Of a stretch of 64,000 nucleotides of DNA, positions 20,154 to 29,542 are shown piece after piece; positions within the stretch are counted from its first letter, which is position 1, and the number at the start of each line of letters is the position of its first letter. Below the pieces are notes generated by a model, which was given only the letters and a program-made list of their open reading frames with translations, was not told the DNA's origin and ran no database searches. A program made the position numbers and the translations under genes. Source of the stretch: Armatimonadota bacterium (GTDB lineage Bacteria; Armatimonadota; Fimbriimonadia; Fimbriimonadales; Fimbriimonadaceae); NCBI GenBank assembly GCA_018268395.1, contig JAFDWQ010000001.1, positions 582,306-646,305 on the forward strand, given 5' to 3'.

Positions 20154-20405
20154 TCACAGGTGCCGTCTGGGCACCGCTCCGGCCCGGACGCGCCGGGGAA
20201 TGGGGCGCTGGGTCTGACCCGACGTGCGGCCGTAGAGGAACGGGGCGGCGATACAGCCGATCAAGAGGGTGTTGCCCGTCCATCGCGCCGCGAAGAGCAA
20301 GAGGTCGAGACCCTTCCCGTCCGACGGGGCATGGACGGTCAAGACAAGGGCCAGAGCGGCACAAGCCGAGAAGGTTTGAGGACTGAGGCGGGCTTTCGGT
20401 CTCAT
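20154..20405 (-). CDS. small hypothetical membrane protein, 83 aa
   Basis: A short reading with two hydrophobic stretches, TFSACAALALVLTVHA and ARWTGNTLLIGCIAAPFLYG, and a basic C-terminus. The ATG at 20405 has GGGGAG upstream. It lies in the gap between the HTTM-like gene and the divergent PEP-CTERM gene, and its codon use is plausible. No family is recognised, and its small size leaves real doubt. Confidence 0.45.
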   Translation of the reverse strand: MRPKARLSPQTFSACAALALVLTVHAPSDGKGLDLLLFAARWTGNTLLIGCIAAPFLYGRTSGQTQRPIPRRVRAGAVPRRHL

Positions 20406-20538
20406 CGGATCGCTCCCCGGTGTTCCGTGTACCTGAAGACGTGGAGAAGGGTTGCACTCGTTCGACCTGACTTCGGTCACCGAGGAATCCAGGCCGGTGT
20501 CACGTTCGACCGACAATCTCTCAATAAGGAACCGCAGC

Positions 20539-21354
20539 ATGAAACGAACCGCCCTCCTCGTCGCCCTCGTCGCCGCTTCGCTCTCCCAAGCGTCGATCGT
20601 CTCGGTCACCAGTGGCGACACGCTCTTGGGGAACCGTCCGTCGAACCTTCTCACCAATGGAAGTTTCGAAGCCGATGCCGGGTCGGCCACGAACCTGTCG
20701 TATTGGGCGACGGGGACGACGCTGACCCCTTCGATGAGCTTGACGGGCTGGACGGCTTCGGGAGGGCCGCAAAACTACGCGCAATGGGGGAACAACGGTC
20801 CACAACTCGTAGGCAGCGACACGATCCCTCACGGCGAGAACGCGGTCTACTTCGGAGCCGGCATCATGATGCCGCTCGCCATGGACCCGACGTTCGCCCC
20901 GGACGGTTCGGTCAGTTTCTCGGGCAACCCGAACATCCAACCCAAACCCGGCTTCGGGCCTGTGACCTTGAGTCAGACCGTGTCGGGGCTCAACACGTCC
21001 CAGCAGTATCTGCTCGACTTTTGGGCTTCGGGCGAGAACGCCGGGTTCAGTTCCTGGGGCGACGGTTTCTTCGGCCTCGATATCACGGGCGAAGCACAGT
21101 TGTTGCTCGCCGCTCCGGGCGGGCTCTCCGGACTCGGCGCCTCACAGCGCTATTACATCGTGTTCCAACCGACGGCGTCCTCCGTCACCCTGACTTGGAC
21201 GAACTGGGGGCACTACATCGACAGCTTCGGCCTGTTCCACTCGGAGCTCGTCATGGACGACGCCATCTTGAATCCGGTTCCCGAACCGGGGACATTCCTG
21301 GTCCTCGGCCTGTCGCTGGCGTCCTTAGCGGTCCGGCGAAGGCGTCGGAGGTGA
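20539..21354 (+). CDS. PEP-CTERM sorted surface protein
   Basis: A 271-residue exported protein. It has a signal peptide (MKRTALLVALVAASLSQAS) and a C-terminal PEP-CTERM signal: VPEPGT, hydrophobic FLVLGLSLASLAV, then six arginines. This signal is recognised by exosortase, which cuts near PEP and passes the protein to the cell surface. The body contains NLLTNGSFEAD near the start and LDFWASGENAGFSSWGDGFFGLDI, the shape of a DUF642/carbohydrate-binding-like beta-sandwich. The ATG at 20539 has AAGGA. An inverted repeat follows the gene. No exosortase gene is in this window. Confidence 0.9.
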   Translation: MKRTALLVALVAASLSQASIVSVTSGDTLLGNRPSNLLTNGSFEADAGSATNLSYWATGTTLTPSMSLTGWTASGGPQNYAQWGNNGPQLVGSDTIPHGENAVYFGAGIMMPLAMDPTFAPDGSVSFSGNPNIQPKPGFGPVTLSQTVSGLNTSQQYLLDFWASGENAGFSSWGDGFFGLDITGEAQLLLAAPGGLSGLGASQRYYIVFQPTASSVTLTWTNWGHYIDSFGLFHSELVMDDAILNPVPEPGTFLVLGLSLASLAVRRRRRR

Positions 21355-21366
21355 TCCGTGCGCGGT

Positions 21367-21405
21367 GCGGGCGGGCGACAAGGCCTTCAGGCTAGGACCG
21401 CCCGC
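21367..21405. terminator. inverted repeat between the PEP-CTERM gene and uvrB
   Basis: GCGGGCGG (21367-21374) pairs with CCGCCCGC (21398-21405) around a 23-base loop. It overlaps the last codons of uvrB. It may act as a terminator for one or both convergent genes. Confidence 0.35.
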
Positions 21406-23557
21406 GCCGCCTCGGATCCTTGCGCCTGGCGCTGACCCCGATCTTGCCGTCCGTGACGCCCATCACCTTGCGAAGCTGGACGATCTCGTCCCTGACTCGG
21501 GCAGCCTCTTCGAACTCCATGCCTTTGGCGAAATCCTTCATCTGACGTTCTAAAGCCCCGATCATCATCGGGATGTCGTCGATGTTCACCGTTTGGTCAG
21601 GTTGCGACTTGACCCAGACGCGTGCGCCGTCGCCCCCGATCTTCAGGAGCGGAGAGTCCGAAGGGTCTCCTCCGGTCTCGTCCGGCTCCGGCGGCGAAAC
21701 GTCGCCGTACTGCGAGACCAGTTCCCGCACGACTTCGTAAGACCGGACGGTTTCGCGGACCTCCTTCTGGATGGTGTACGGCTCGACCCCGTGCTCTTCG
21801 TTGTAGGCAAGTTGGACTTCGCGGCGTCGGTTGGTCTCGCCGATGGCCCTTTCCATCGAGCCCGTGACGTTGTCCGCGTAGAGGATGACAAGGCCGTTGA
21901 CGTTGCGGGCCGCGCGTCCGATCGTTTGGACGAGCGACGTTTCGGAACGAAGGAACCCTTCCTTATCGGCGTCCAGGATGGCGACGAGCGTGACCTCGGG
22001 CAAGTCCAGGCCTTCGCGCAACAGGTTGACGCCGACGACGACGTCGTACACGCCGAGCCGAAGGTCGCGTAAGATCTCGGGGCGGTCCAACGAATGCACG
22101 TTGGAGTGGATGTAGTTAACTTTCACCCCCAGGTCTTCCAAGTAACCGGTCAGATCCTCGGCCATCCGTTTGGTGAGCGTCGTGACGAGCGTCCGTTGCC
22201 CCTTGTCCACGCGCGTCTTGATCTCGTTCATCAGGTCGTCGATCTGGCCTTTCGTGGGGCGGATCACGACTTCGGGGTCCACGATGTAGGTCGGTCGGAT
22301 GATCTGCTGGACGCGTTGCGACTCTTGCTCGCCTTCGAACGGGCCGGGCGTCGCGCTGACGAAGACCACTTGAGGGACCCTTGTCAAGAACTCCTCGAAC
22401 TGGAGCGGCCGGTTGTCCAAGGCGCTGGGAAGCCGGAACCCGTAGTCGACGAGCACTGACTTGCGTTGCCTGTCCCCGTTGTACATGGCTCGGATCTGGG
22501 GCAGCGTGACATGGGATTCGTCGATGAAGACCACGGCGTCGCTCGGCAAGAAGTCGAGGAGCGTGTACGGCGGCGTTCCGGCTTCACGTCCGTCGAAATA
22601 GCGCGAGTAGTTCTCGATCCCGTTGCAGAACCCGACCTCACGGATCATCTCGAGGTCGAAGTCCGTCCGCTGCTTCAGCCGCTGGGCTTCCAGCAGCTTT
22701 TTCTGTTCTTCGAACCACACGACCTGGCGGTCCCTCTCGTCCTCGATCTGAGCCAGCACGGTTTCGATCCGTTCCCATGGCGTGACGTAGTGCGTGGCGG
22801 GAAAGACCGAACAGCGTGACGGCTCGTCGATGACGTCCTGGGTCAGGGGGTCGATCAGCCGGATCCGCTCGACGGTGTCGCCGAAGAACTCGACCCTCGT
22901 GACGATCTCTTCGTCCTTCGGCTGGATGTCAAGGACGTCGCCCTTTCGGCGGAAGGTGCCACGGTCGAGAACGATGTCGTTCCTCGTGAACTGCATCTGC
23001 ACCAGCTTCTGGATGGCCTCCTGCATCGGAAACTCCACTCCGTTTTCGAACGTCACGACGGAATCCGCATAGACGTCGGGCGAACCCAGGCCGTAGATAC
23101 AGCTCACGCTCGCTATGACGACGACGTCTCGCCGCTCGAGGAGTGCTTGGGTCGCAGCGTGGCGCAACCGCTCGATCTCTTCGTTGACACTGCTGTCCTT
23201 TTCGATGTAGAGATCGCTTCCAGGGACGTAGGCTTCCGGCTGATAGTAGTCGTAATAACTGATGAAGTACTGGACCGAATTCTCGGCGAAGAAGGCTCGG
23301 AACTCCTGGCACAGTTGGGCGGCCAGGGTCTTGTTGTGGGCGATGATCAGGGCAGGGCGTTGCGTCTGCGCGATGACGCTCGCCATCGTGAACGTCTTGC
23401 CCGTTCCCGTCGCACCGAGAAGGGTCTGGAAACGGTATCCGCTGTCGATGCCGTCGCAGAGTTGCTCGATCGCCTGCGCCTGGTCTCCTTTGGGCGTGTA
23501 GTCCGGGTTCAAGACGAAGGGCGTGTCGTAACGGACGATCGACTGCACGGAAGACAT
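21392..23557 (-). CDS. uvrB: excinuclease ABC subunit B
   Basis: UvrB is the damage-verifying helicase-like subunit of nucleotide excision repair. The 721-residue protein has Walker A GATGTGKT at 48-55, the beta-hairpin block [32 protein letters not shown]-type FIDESHVTL and the C-terminal helicase motifs [10 protein letters not shown] and QTIGRAARN. The tail has the UVR motif ([34 protein letters not shown]) that binds UvrC, followed by a basic end. It is some 40-50 residues longer than many UvrB proteins because of an acidic linker before the UVR motif. TATACT lies 9 bases before the ATG. Confidence 0.98.
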   Translation of the reverse strand: MSSVQSIVRYDTPFVLNPDYTPKGDQAQAIEQLCDGIDSGYRFQTLLGATGTGKTFTMASVIAQTQRPALIIAHNKTLAAQLCQEFRAFFAENSVQYFISYYDYYQPEAYVPGSDLYIEKDSSVNEEIERLRHAATQALLERRDVVVIASVSCIYGLGSPDVYADSVVTFENGVEFPMQEAIQKLVQMQFTRNDIVLDRGTFRRKGDVLDIQPKDEEIVTRVEFFGDTVERIRLIDPLTQDVIDEPSRCSVFPATHYVTPWERIETVLAQIEDERDRQVVWFEEQKKLLEAQRLKQRTDFDLEMIREVGFCNGIENYSRYFDGREAGTPPYTLLDFLPSDAVVFIDESHVTLPQIRAMYNGDRQRKSVLVDYGFRLPSALDNRPLQFEEFLTRVPQVVFVSATPGPFEGEQESQRVQQIIRPTYIVDPEVVIRPTKGQIDDLMNEIKTRVDKGQRTLVTTLTKRMAEDLTGYLEDLGVKVNYIHSNVHSLDRPEILRDLRLGVYDVVVGVNLLREGLDLPEVTLVAILDADKEGFLRSETSLVQTIGRAARNVNGLVILYADNVTGSMERAIGETNRRREVQLAYNEEHGVEPYTIQKEVRETVRSYEVVRELVSQYGDVSPPEPDETGGDPSDSPLLKIGGDGARVWVKSQPDQTVNIDDIPMMIGALERQMKDFAKGMEFEEAARVRDEIVQLRKVMGVTDGKIGVSARRKDPRRRGRS

Positions 23558-23566
23558 GTGGACTTC

Positions 23567-23572
23567 AGTATA
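23567..23572 (-). promoter_or_regulatory. -10-like TATACT upstream of uvrB
   Basis: Minus-strand TATACT lies 9 bases before ATG 23557. The spacer holds no Shine-Dalgarno, so uvrB may be read from a leaderless or very short-leader message. No LexA-type box is obvious. Confidence 0.4.
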
Positions 23573-24007
23573 CTAGCGCGGCTCTGGATGGCGGCCGCTT
23601 TGCGCTACCGTTTCGCCTCCCAGAGTGACCGCGACCCGGATCTTCGGCCGGCCGTCCTCGCCCGTCAGGAAGACGTAGCGCGACGTCTCCGTCCACACTT
23701 CGTTGCCGGCAGCGTCAAAGCCGGGCCATCGGACCGTCGCTTCGGACAGGCGGTCGGTGAGCGGACCGTAGCTCTGGACTTCCGGCCTTGTCGCTAGGAT
23801 CCCTTCGTCATCGTAGAATTTTCTCCCTTCGGCCGACATCGTGTGGAGTTCTTCCTCTGAATGGAGGACGAACGCGCCTTGGTGTCCGATGAAGAAGGCG
23901 GGAAAGTCGAAGGCGGAGGCGATGCCCGCCCGGTCGTTCTCGCTCAGGGCCCGTCCGAAAGACTCCAAGGCTTCGACGGTCCTCTGACGGCGTTGTCCGT
24001 CGTCCAT
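23573..24007 (-). CDS. SnoaL/DUF4440-like small protein
   Basis: A 144-residue protein without signal peptide. The layout fits the NTF2-like cone fold: helix (QRRQRTVEALESFGRALSENDRAGIASAFDFPAFFIG), then HSEEELHTMSAEGRKFYDDEG and a beta-rich end (ETSRYVFLTGEDGRPKIRVAVTLGG). These proteins are often cyclases, isomerases or ligand binders, and the specific role cannot be told. The ATG at 24007 has a strong GGAGG site 7 bases upstream and is preferred over a longer reading. The gene lies between uvrB and an AraC-type regulator on the same strand. Confidence 0.65.
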   Translation of the reverse strand: MDDGQRRQRTVEALESFGRALSENDRAGIASAFDFPAFFIGHQGAFVLHSEEELHTMSAEGRKFYDDEGILATRPEVQSYGPLTDRLSEATVRWPGFDAAGNEVWTETSRYVFLTGEDGRPKIRVAVTLGGETVAQSGRHPEPR

Positions 24008-24065
24008 GTGTCCTCCAACGTCGCAAGACGGCACCGGATCGAAGGGACCCAGCGGCAGGACAAGT

Positions 24066-24923
24066 TCAATCGGTCCCGGGTGGCGCCGCGCGCAACGACA
24101 GGCACACCTTTGTTCGGACCGTCTCGAAGGGCAACGGCCACTCCGCGTACTCGTCCCACGAGCACGCCGCGTCCGGCCAGCGGCCCGTCATGTGCGTCCA
24201 TGCTTCGTGGCGCTCGTTCCGTTCGACGAACCGGACGGTCTTGACCGTCAGGCTCCCTGGGATCTCTAGGGTCTTGAACCCGTCACAAGGACGCTCGCCG
24301 TCGCTCAGAACGTATCCGAGGTCGGCCCGCATCAGGTCGCTGTGCGGACACGTCCAGATCGAATCGTGGTACACGGTCACCCACCTGCGGTTTTCAAGGT
24401 ACGGGACCGTCTCCCATCCCAACGACAGTTTCGCGTAGTTCCCGGTGTGCCGGACCACGGCCAGCCGCACCGCTGGGGTGCGGTCCAGTCGTGCGTCGAA
24501 CTTGGTCTTGCGGACTTTGTCACCAGGCTCGGGCTCCCACTCCGGAATCCAGTGCAAGCCCTCGTCCGACGGCAACCGCCACTCGTGGTGCCCTGCGTCG
24601 AAGCCGCTCGGCGGGACCCCGTACGCTTTGCGGAACGCCCGCGAAAAAGCCTCGGGCGAATCGAAGCCGGCAGCTTCCGAAGCTTCTAAGACACTGGCCC
24701 CTTGGGCCAGACGGCAGGCGGAACGCTCGAGGCGGATCCTGCGGAGAAAAACGCTAAGGTTCTCGCCCGTCAACGCTTGGAAGACGCGCGTCAGGTGGAA
24801 GCGGGAATAGCCGCAGGAGTCGGCCATGTGCTCGGCCGACTCAAAGTCAAGCGGCGAACGCAAGACGCGGCCGATCAGATCGCCCATGACGATCCCGAGC
24901 TCCCGCCGCGTCTTGGCCTTCAC
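24066..24923 (-). CDS. AraC-family regulator with GyrI-like effector domain
   Basis: A 285-residue transcription factor. Residues about 15-110 are the two-HTH AraC DNA-binding domain (CGYSRFHLTRVFQALTGENLSVFLRRIRLERSACRLAQGASVLEASEAAGFDSPEAFSRAFRKAYGVPPS). The rest is a GyrI-like ligand domain (TPAVRLAVVRHTGNYAKLSLGWETVPYL ... ADLGYVLSDGERPCDGFKTLEIPGSLTVKTVRF), the arrangement of Rob/SoxS-type drug or small-molecule sensors. The start is GTG 24923, which overlaps the stop of the PEP-CTERM propeller gene (GTGA) and has AAGGAG upstream. A shorter start at ATG 24887 would trim the first twelve residues. Confidence 0.9.
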   Translation of the reverse strand: MKAKTRRELGIVMGDLIGRVLRSPLDFESAEHMADSCGYSRFHLTRVFQALTGENLSVFLRRIRLERSACRLAQGASVLEASEAAGFDSPEAFSRAFRKAYGVPPSGFDAGHHEWRLPSDEGLHWIPEWEPEPGDKVRKTKFDARLDRTPAVRLAVVRHTGNYAKLSLGWETVPYLENRRWVTVYHDSIWTCPHSDLMRADLGYVLSDGERPCDGFKTLEIPGSLTVKTVRFVERNERHEAWTHMTGRWPDAACSWDEYAEWPLPFETVRTKVCLSLRAAPPGTD

Positions 24924-25828
24924 GGCTTCGACCGTCTCCTTTTGAGAAGGGCCGTCCCTGCGGCGGTCAGAGCCATCAACGACGCAGGCTCGGGGACGAC
25001 GAGAAGGCTGACCGGCCCACTGAGGCCCGTGGTCACGAAGGCACCCTGGAACGCGCCTGTCGCGGCATCGTAGCGAAGGATGCGGTTGTTCCTCCAACTG
25101 GTCACGTACAACGAATCTCCGTAAAACGCCATGCCGGACGCTCCGTTCAGGCCACCGGAACCGGTGGTGACGAAGGTGTCGACGAACGCACCCGATGTAC
25201 CGTCGTAGCGGAGCACCCTGTTCCCGTTATCGCTCGAAACATAGACATAGGGCCCACGCCACAGCATTTGTCGGGGTTGTGACAGCCCGCCCGAACCGGC
25301 AACGACGAACGCGCCCTTCGAGGCACCCGTCGCCCCGTCGTACCGCAAGACCGCGCCGCTCCAAAAGCTCGGGACGTAGAGGTCGCCGTCAGGCCCGAAG
25401 ACCGTGCCGAGGTCGGGCCCATCGAGGCCGCCGGAACCTGCGGTCACGAAGGTTCCCTTCGGCGTCCCGTCCGGTGCGTACCAGGACACGCTGTCGGTAT
25501 CGAATTCTGCGACAAAGGCCGACTTGTCGTGTCGAAAGGCGATCGCGGTCGGCGACGAGGCCGTCGCGAAGCGGCCCTTCCAGGAACCGTCTTGGGCAAA
25601 GGTCTCGACCGATCCGGTCAGTTCGCTCGTAGCGTAGACCTTGCCGTCCGGCCCTAGGGACATTCCAAGAGGACCGTTCAAGTGACCGCCCTCTACAGGG
25701 CCGATCAGCGTCCCCGTCGTCAGGTCGTACCGTTTGATGTGGTCGCCCGTGTAGCTTCCCACCCAGAGTTCTTCGGCAAGGGCGGCATGAGTGATGAAAG
25801 CGGTCAGGAGAAAGAAGGTCGTTCGCAT
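24920..25828 (-). CDS. PEP-CTERM beta-propeller protein
   Basis: A 302-residue exported protein: signal peptide (MRTTFFLLTAFITHAALA), then about six propeller-type repeats with the pattern GP.LG...GPDG.LYV.....GAVLRYD..TGA..GAFV..GSGGL. These resemble NHL/SMP-30-type six-bladed propellers, which often bind ligands or sugars. The C-terminus carries a PEP-CTERM signal (VPEPASLMALTAAGTALLKRRR). The ATG at 25828 has GGAG upstream. Its stop overlaps the start of the AraC/GyrI gene, so the regulator is translationally coupled to a surface protein. Confidence 0.88.
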   Translation of the reverse strand: MRTTFFLLTAFITHAALAEELWVGSYTGDHIKRYDLTTGTLIGPVEGGHLNGPLGMSLGPDGKVYATSELTGSVETFAQDGSWKGRFATASSPTAIAFRHDKSAFVAEFDTDSVSWYAPDGTPKGTFVTAGSGGLDGPDLGTVFGPDGDLYVPSFWSGAVLRYDGATGASKGAFVVAGSGGLSQPRQMLWRGPYVYVSSDNGNRVLRYDGTSGAFVDTFVTTGSGGLNGASGMAFYGDSLYVTSWRNNRILRYDAATGAFQGAFVTTGLSGPVSLLVVPEPASLMALTAAGTALLKRRRSKP

Positions 25829-25900
25829 CGGTGTGCTCCGTGACCATTCTCCGGCGGCTTGTCGGACAAAACCTGACCGGCGGTGCGGAATTCAGCCCGT

Positions 25901-26842
25901 CTAAGGGTTCCAGCGCTTCCATTCCGGTGGCATGGCCTCGAGTCTCCACCGAAGTTCCGGGACACCACCGACGGGGAGCCGCCACCAGGGACGGCGGAAC
26001 AGAGAAGGGTCCAGAAACGCCGGTTCGCCGACCGCAAGCGCGCACCATGACCAGAGGACGCGCGCCTCGAATCCTTCGTCGGTCACACCGCCCGCGTCCC
26101 GGTACGCCGTGACAAGACCCGGCAAAGCCCACAGCGGAAAACCGGAAAAGTCGACGGCCGGATCACCCCAGCACGCGTTACCCCAGTCAAGGACGACGAC
26201 CCGGCGGTCCTGGACCATGACGTTGTACGGATGAAGGTCATGGTGGACGAAGACGTTCTGGTCCGGAGGGCCGAGAGGGTCGTACGGGAACGCTGTCGAA
26301 AGCCGAGCGGTCCAGGCCTCCAGCCACGACGATTCCGACGGTGTCAACGACCCCTTCTCCGCGAGCGACGCCGTTTCGACGGCCGGGTCGTCGACCCACC
26401 ATGGATTGAGCCGCGCGAGAGGGTCGGGGACGTCCGCGGTCCGGTGCAGGGCCGCGATGGCGGAACCAAGGTCGTGCAGCAGCCAAGACCACTGGGCTTC
26501 TGCCTCTTCCCAGGTCTCGAAGACGGCGCATGTCCCCAACGTCTCGCCCCAGACCCGCTCCGTGACCATGACAGGAGCGTCGACGATATCCCGGTCGTCG
26601 TCGAAGACGATGATCTTCGGCGTGTCGACACCGGCCCTAAAAGCCGCCGGTGCGGCGACGGACTCCGCATAGAGGGGCGGTTCATAGTCGGGTTGAGCCG
26701 GGATCCTGACGACCGCGCCGCCGACAGCCCAGATGTCGTTGATAATGCCGAGTTTCCGCATCGGCACGACGGGGTTCCCAAGGCCGTGTTTATCGGCGAC
26801 GGCTTGGACGGATTCAGGCGAGAACGGGCGGGGCTCCACCAA
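25901..26842 (-). CDS. aminoglycoside phosphotransferase (APH)-family kinase-like protein
   Basis: A 313-residue protein of the APH/choline-kinase fold. The catalytic loop is VHHDLHPYNVMV, with the family's H.D....N pattern, and the metal-binding segment is VVVLDWGNACWGDPAVDFSGFP. The N-terminal lobe contains the ATP-binding region NDIWAVGGAVVRIPAQPDYEPPLYAESVAA. Such kinases phosphorylate aminoglycosides, macrolides, homoserine, methylthioribose or other small molecules; the substrate cannot be inferred, and the name does not imply drug resistance. The start is TTG 26842 or GTG 26839, one codon apart. No partner gene is evident. Confidence 0.85.
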   Translation of the reverse strand: MVEPRPFSPESVQAVADKHGLGNPVVPMRKLGIINDIWAVGGAVVRIPAQPDYEPPLYAESVAAPAAFRAGVDTPKIIVFDDDRDIVDAPVMVTERVWGETLGTCAVFETWEEAEAQWSWLLHDLGSAIAALHRTADVPDPLARLNPWWVDDPAVETASLAEKGSLTPSESSWLEAWTARLSTAFPYDPLGPPDQNVFVHHDLHPYNVMVQDRRVVVLDWGNACWGDPAVDFSGFPLWALPGLVTAYRDAGGVTDEGFEARVLWSWCALAVGEPAFLDPSLFRRPWWRLPVGGVPELRWRLEAMPPEWKRWNP

Positions 26843-26891
26843 GAGGTGAAGGTACCCGTTGAAGTGCCGGTGCCCGCCCGGGGCGTCCTCG

Positions 26892-28892
26892 CTAACCCGG
26901 TAGTTCCGGAATCAACAGCGGCATGAAGACGCCGCCGACGACCGAGCGGGCCCGGAACCCGACGCACTTGCCCGTCTTGGTGTCGAACCAGTCGGTCAAC
27001 GGGATCCGGTCAGGTGTTTCGTTCATCCATTTGTAGAGCGGCGCCATGATCGCGTCGAAATCCGACTTCTTGGAAGCCAGGCATGCCGTCCATACCGTCC
27101 AGTCGAGTTTCGTGTAGTCCGCTCGGTTATCGAGGGGCAGTCCGAAGGTGTTTTGGTTCTTCAGATACCAGGCGACTTCTTTGTCGTAGACCTCTTGTGG
27201 GAAGAGGCCCAAGTTCAGCACTTTGTCCCAGACGAGGTTGTACTTCTGGCTCCAACTTCCGGCCCGGTCGAAGGCCAACCGGTAGTGCCCTTGGTCGTCG
27301 GCGAGCTTCATCCACTCCTTGACGAAGCCTTTGGCCGTGTCGTCCCATCGCTTCATCGTGGCCTTGTCACCGAGGTGTCCGGCCATCCGGCCGTAGCAGG
27401 CCATGGCCACGATCGCCTTCACCGAGAGGTTGGCGTTGTGCGCCATGTGCCCGGCAAAGTCGTCCGTACAGAGTTGGTTCCCGGGGTCCACGCCGAACCG
27501 CTTCAGGTACTCGGCCCACTCGGTCAGTTCCTTCCAATAGGACTTGATGAACGCTTCGTCGCCGGTCTTCTCCAGATACGCGGCACACATGATCAGCATG
27601 TTGCCGCTCTCTTCGACCGGCATCTGGTTCTCCTCCGTCTTTTCACCGCCGCCGTAGACTTGCCCGTTCGCCTTCGGATACTGGCCGAGGTCGTGGGGCG
27701 CGAACGACCATTTCCACCTTGGCGAAGCGGCGTAGTCGAGGACCGGCTTCAGGTTCGCTTTGAGCAGTTCCGGGTTGTACGCGAGGAAGATCGGGCAGGC
27801 GGGGTACATGACATCGACCGTTCCGATGCATCCGTTGCTGAAGTTCTCCTTACTGAACATCAAGAGGCTGCCGTCTTCGTCCCGGACGATCTTATGCGCC
27901 GCCAGGCTCTGCCTGTACGACAAAACGGCCAGATCGGCATAAGGCCGTCCGCCGACCTTCGTCCACGATTCCATGAGGGAGCGGCCGTAAGACTCGTACG
28001 AACTTGCAGGGCGGGCCGTTTCTCCAAGCTCGGCCAGGAACGGTCGGTCACCGGTCCTCCAAGCAGCCCGAAGCGGCCGTCGGAAGTATTCGATCGCAAA
28101 GTCGTCGTCATAGGCGAGTTGCATCCGGAACGTCGTGGGTTCTGCACCGACCCCGGACACCGATTGGACGCACGCCATGACGGGCCAGTCGTCGGAGACC
28201 GCCCGAGGGGTCCGGAAGTCGTCGTCGACAGGAAGCGAACCTGAGGAAGCGAACTGACGGCGCACGTCCTCGCTCCCCCCGAACCCGATCTGGCCGCCGT
28301 TGGGGATCAAGTGAAGCACGCCCCAGTCCGAACGATGGTCGTCGCCCGTGCGGTTCAGCGGTTTCCTGCCGTCGTGCCACATGGCGGCGACGTCCGATCC
28401 GCCCTTGCGCAACCGACTCCACTGCACCGACTGGGACGGGTCGTCGACGACGAGTTCGCCCGAACAGTCGAGGTAGACCGCGACGTCGTGCGGCTTCCCG
28501 TCGTCCGACAGGACCGTCACTTCGACGTCGGTCTGGTCTCGCGAACACAGGTCCGGGTCACGGACGTCTTGCCACGGCAGGAAACGCACGGTCAGCCGGA
28601 TCCCGGCCGCGCTGAACGTGTAAGCGGTGACGTGCGGAAGGACCTCCAACGAGACTTGGTCCATGGCTGGAAGTCCGCCGAGCCCGCGGCTCATCCATCG
28701 GAACGCTTTGCCGTCGATGCGGGCCATCCCGCACATCGCCTGGTTCTTCCCCGTCCAATGCTTGGTCCAATCGTCGGTCAGACGGTCGTTGAACGACCAG
28801 ACGGAGAAGAACGGATCGTGAGTGACGAGGGGTACGGCGGGCGGACGGAAGTCTTGGAGCATGAGCATCGAGGCGGCGACCAGCGTGACCAC
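26892..28892 (-). CDS. DUF4965/DUF5127 family protein (glutaminase A-like, glycosidase fold)
   Basis: A 666-residue exported protein (hydrophobic start MVTLVAASMLMLQD). FRPPAVPLVTHDPFFSVWSFNDRLTDDWTKHWTGKNQAMCGMARIDGKAFRWM is the characteristic N-terminal block of this family. The C-terminal part (NLSVKAIVAMACYGRMAGHLGDKATMKRWDDTAKGF, SWSQKYNLVWDKVLNLGLFPQEVYDKEVAWYLKNQN) is the six-hairpin DUF1793-type domain. Fungal relatives are annotated as glutaminase A, and the fold is that of glycoside hydrolases; the true substrate is uncertain. The start is GTG 28892 with TAGACT 6 bases upstream. Confidence 0.85.
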   Translation of the reverse strand: MVTLVAASMLMLQDFRPPAVPLVTHDPFFSVWSFNDRLTDDWTKHWTGKNQAMCGMARIDGKAFRWMSRGLGGLPAMDQVSLEVLPHVTAYTFSAAGIRLTVRFLPWQDVRDPDLCSRDQTDVEVTVLSDDGKPHDVAVYLDCSGELVVDDPSQSVQWSRLRKGGSDVAAMWHDGRKPLNRTGDDHRSDWGVLHLIPNGGQIGFGGSEDVRRQFASSGSLPVDDDFRTPRAVSDDWPVMACVQSVSGVGAEPTTFRMQLAYDDDFAIEYFRRPLRAAWRTGDRPFLAELGETARPASSYESYGRSLMESWTKVGGRPYADLAVLSYRQSLAAHKIVRDEDGSLLMFSKENFSNGCIGTVDVMYPACPIFLAYNPELLKANLKPVLDYAASPRWKWSFAPHDLGQYPKANGQVYGGGEKTEENQMPVEESGNMLIMCAAYLEKTGDEAFIKSYWKELTEWAEYLKRFGVDPGNQLCTDDFAGHMAHNANLSVKAIVAMACYGRMAGHLGDKATMKRWDDTAKGFVKEWMKLADDQGHYRLAFDRAGSWSQKYNLVWDKVLNLGLFPQEVYDKEVAWYLKNQNTFGLPLDNRADYTKLDWTVWTACLASKKSDFDAIMAPLYKWMNETPDRIPLTDWFDTKTGKCVGFRARSVVGGVFMPLLIPELPG

Positions 28893-28898
28893 GAGGCG

Positions 28899-28904
28899 AG
28901 TCTA
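28899..28904 (-). promoter_or_regulatory. -10-like TAGACT upstream of the DUF4965 gene
   Basis: Minus-strand TAGACT lies 6 bases before the GTG start at 28892, with no Shine-Dalgarno; a predicted leaderless transcript. Confidence 0.4.
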
Positions 28905-28940
28905 GCCTACGTGACCTGGGCCGTGCCGCCCGTCAGCCGC

Positions 28941-29492
28941 CTAACCGAACAACGACGACTGGACCGCGTCGACCTTGGCCGTCGCGTTGAAGCCGCCCTC
29001 CAGCATGTGGCTCGCGAGGCCGATGCCGAACACGGTCGCCATCAACAGTTCAGGGTCGTTGAACGGCGAGTCCTTCCGCGCCTTTGAGGACGGAACTTGA
29101 TCGGACAGCAACTGGAGCCATGCCGCCCAGAGGGCCTTCAGCTTCTTGCGGAGTACCGGATCGGAGACGCCCGCCACGTACAGGCCCGCGAGCACTTTCA
29201 CGAACCGGCTCTGCTTGCGGCAATAGGCTTCGGCCAGGGCCAGCTCGTTCTCGACCATGTCCCGGGGGGACGCGGCCCCTTCCTGGAACCGCTCCCGGTC
29301 TTCCTTAAGGATTTGGAGCGCGTAGTCGGCGACGCCCGCCAAAAGGTCGGACCGTCGTCGGAAGTAGTAGTGGACGGTCGCATGGTTCACTCCCATTTCG
29401 GCGGCGACGGTCCTCGCATGGACCTCCTCCAACCCTTTGGTTCCCATGAGCCCGTAGGCAGTGACCAAGACCTCCTGTCTGCGATCAGCCAT
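28941..29492 (-). CDS. TetR-family transcriptional regulator
   Basis: A 183-residue regulator. The N-terminal HTH is RRQEVLVTAYGLMGTKGLEEVHARTVAAEMGVNHATVHYYFRRRSDLLAGV, a standard TetR DNA-binding domain. The rest is a helical ligand-binding domain (MVENELALAEAYCRKQSRFVKVLAGLYVAGVSDP). The start is ATG 29492, giving the usual short N-terminus before the HTH. It is divergent from alanine racemase, with 130 bases between starts. Its target is not obvious; a self- or alr-regulating operator could lie there. The ligand is unknown. Confidence 0.92.
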   Translation of the reverse strand: MADRRQEVLVTAYGLMGTKGLEEVHARTVAAEMGVNHATVHYYFRRRSDLLAGVADYALQILKEDRERFQEGAASPRDMVENELALAEAYCRKQSRFVKVLAGLYVAGVSDPVLRKKLKALWAAWLQLLSDQVPSSKARKDSPFNDPELLMATVFGIGLASHMLEGGFNATAKVDAVQSSLFG

Positions 29493-29518
29493 AGCATCCC
29501 GATTGTCCACCGGCAGGC

Positions 29519-29542
29519 CCACCGTTGTCAACCATAAGGTGG
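29519..29542. promoter_or_regulatory. possible TetR operator: interrupted inverted repeat
   Basis: CCACC and GGTGG, 14 bases apart, lie in the divergent TetR/alr promoter region. TetR operators are usually palindromic, but this is short and GC-rich, so it may be chance. Confidence 0.2.

Noticed and set aside
25901-26842. An antibiotic-resistance kinase
   Set aside because: The APH fold is shared by many small-molecule kinases. Nothing in the sequence or its neighbours shows a drug substrate.
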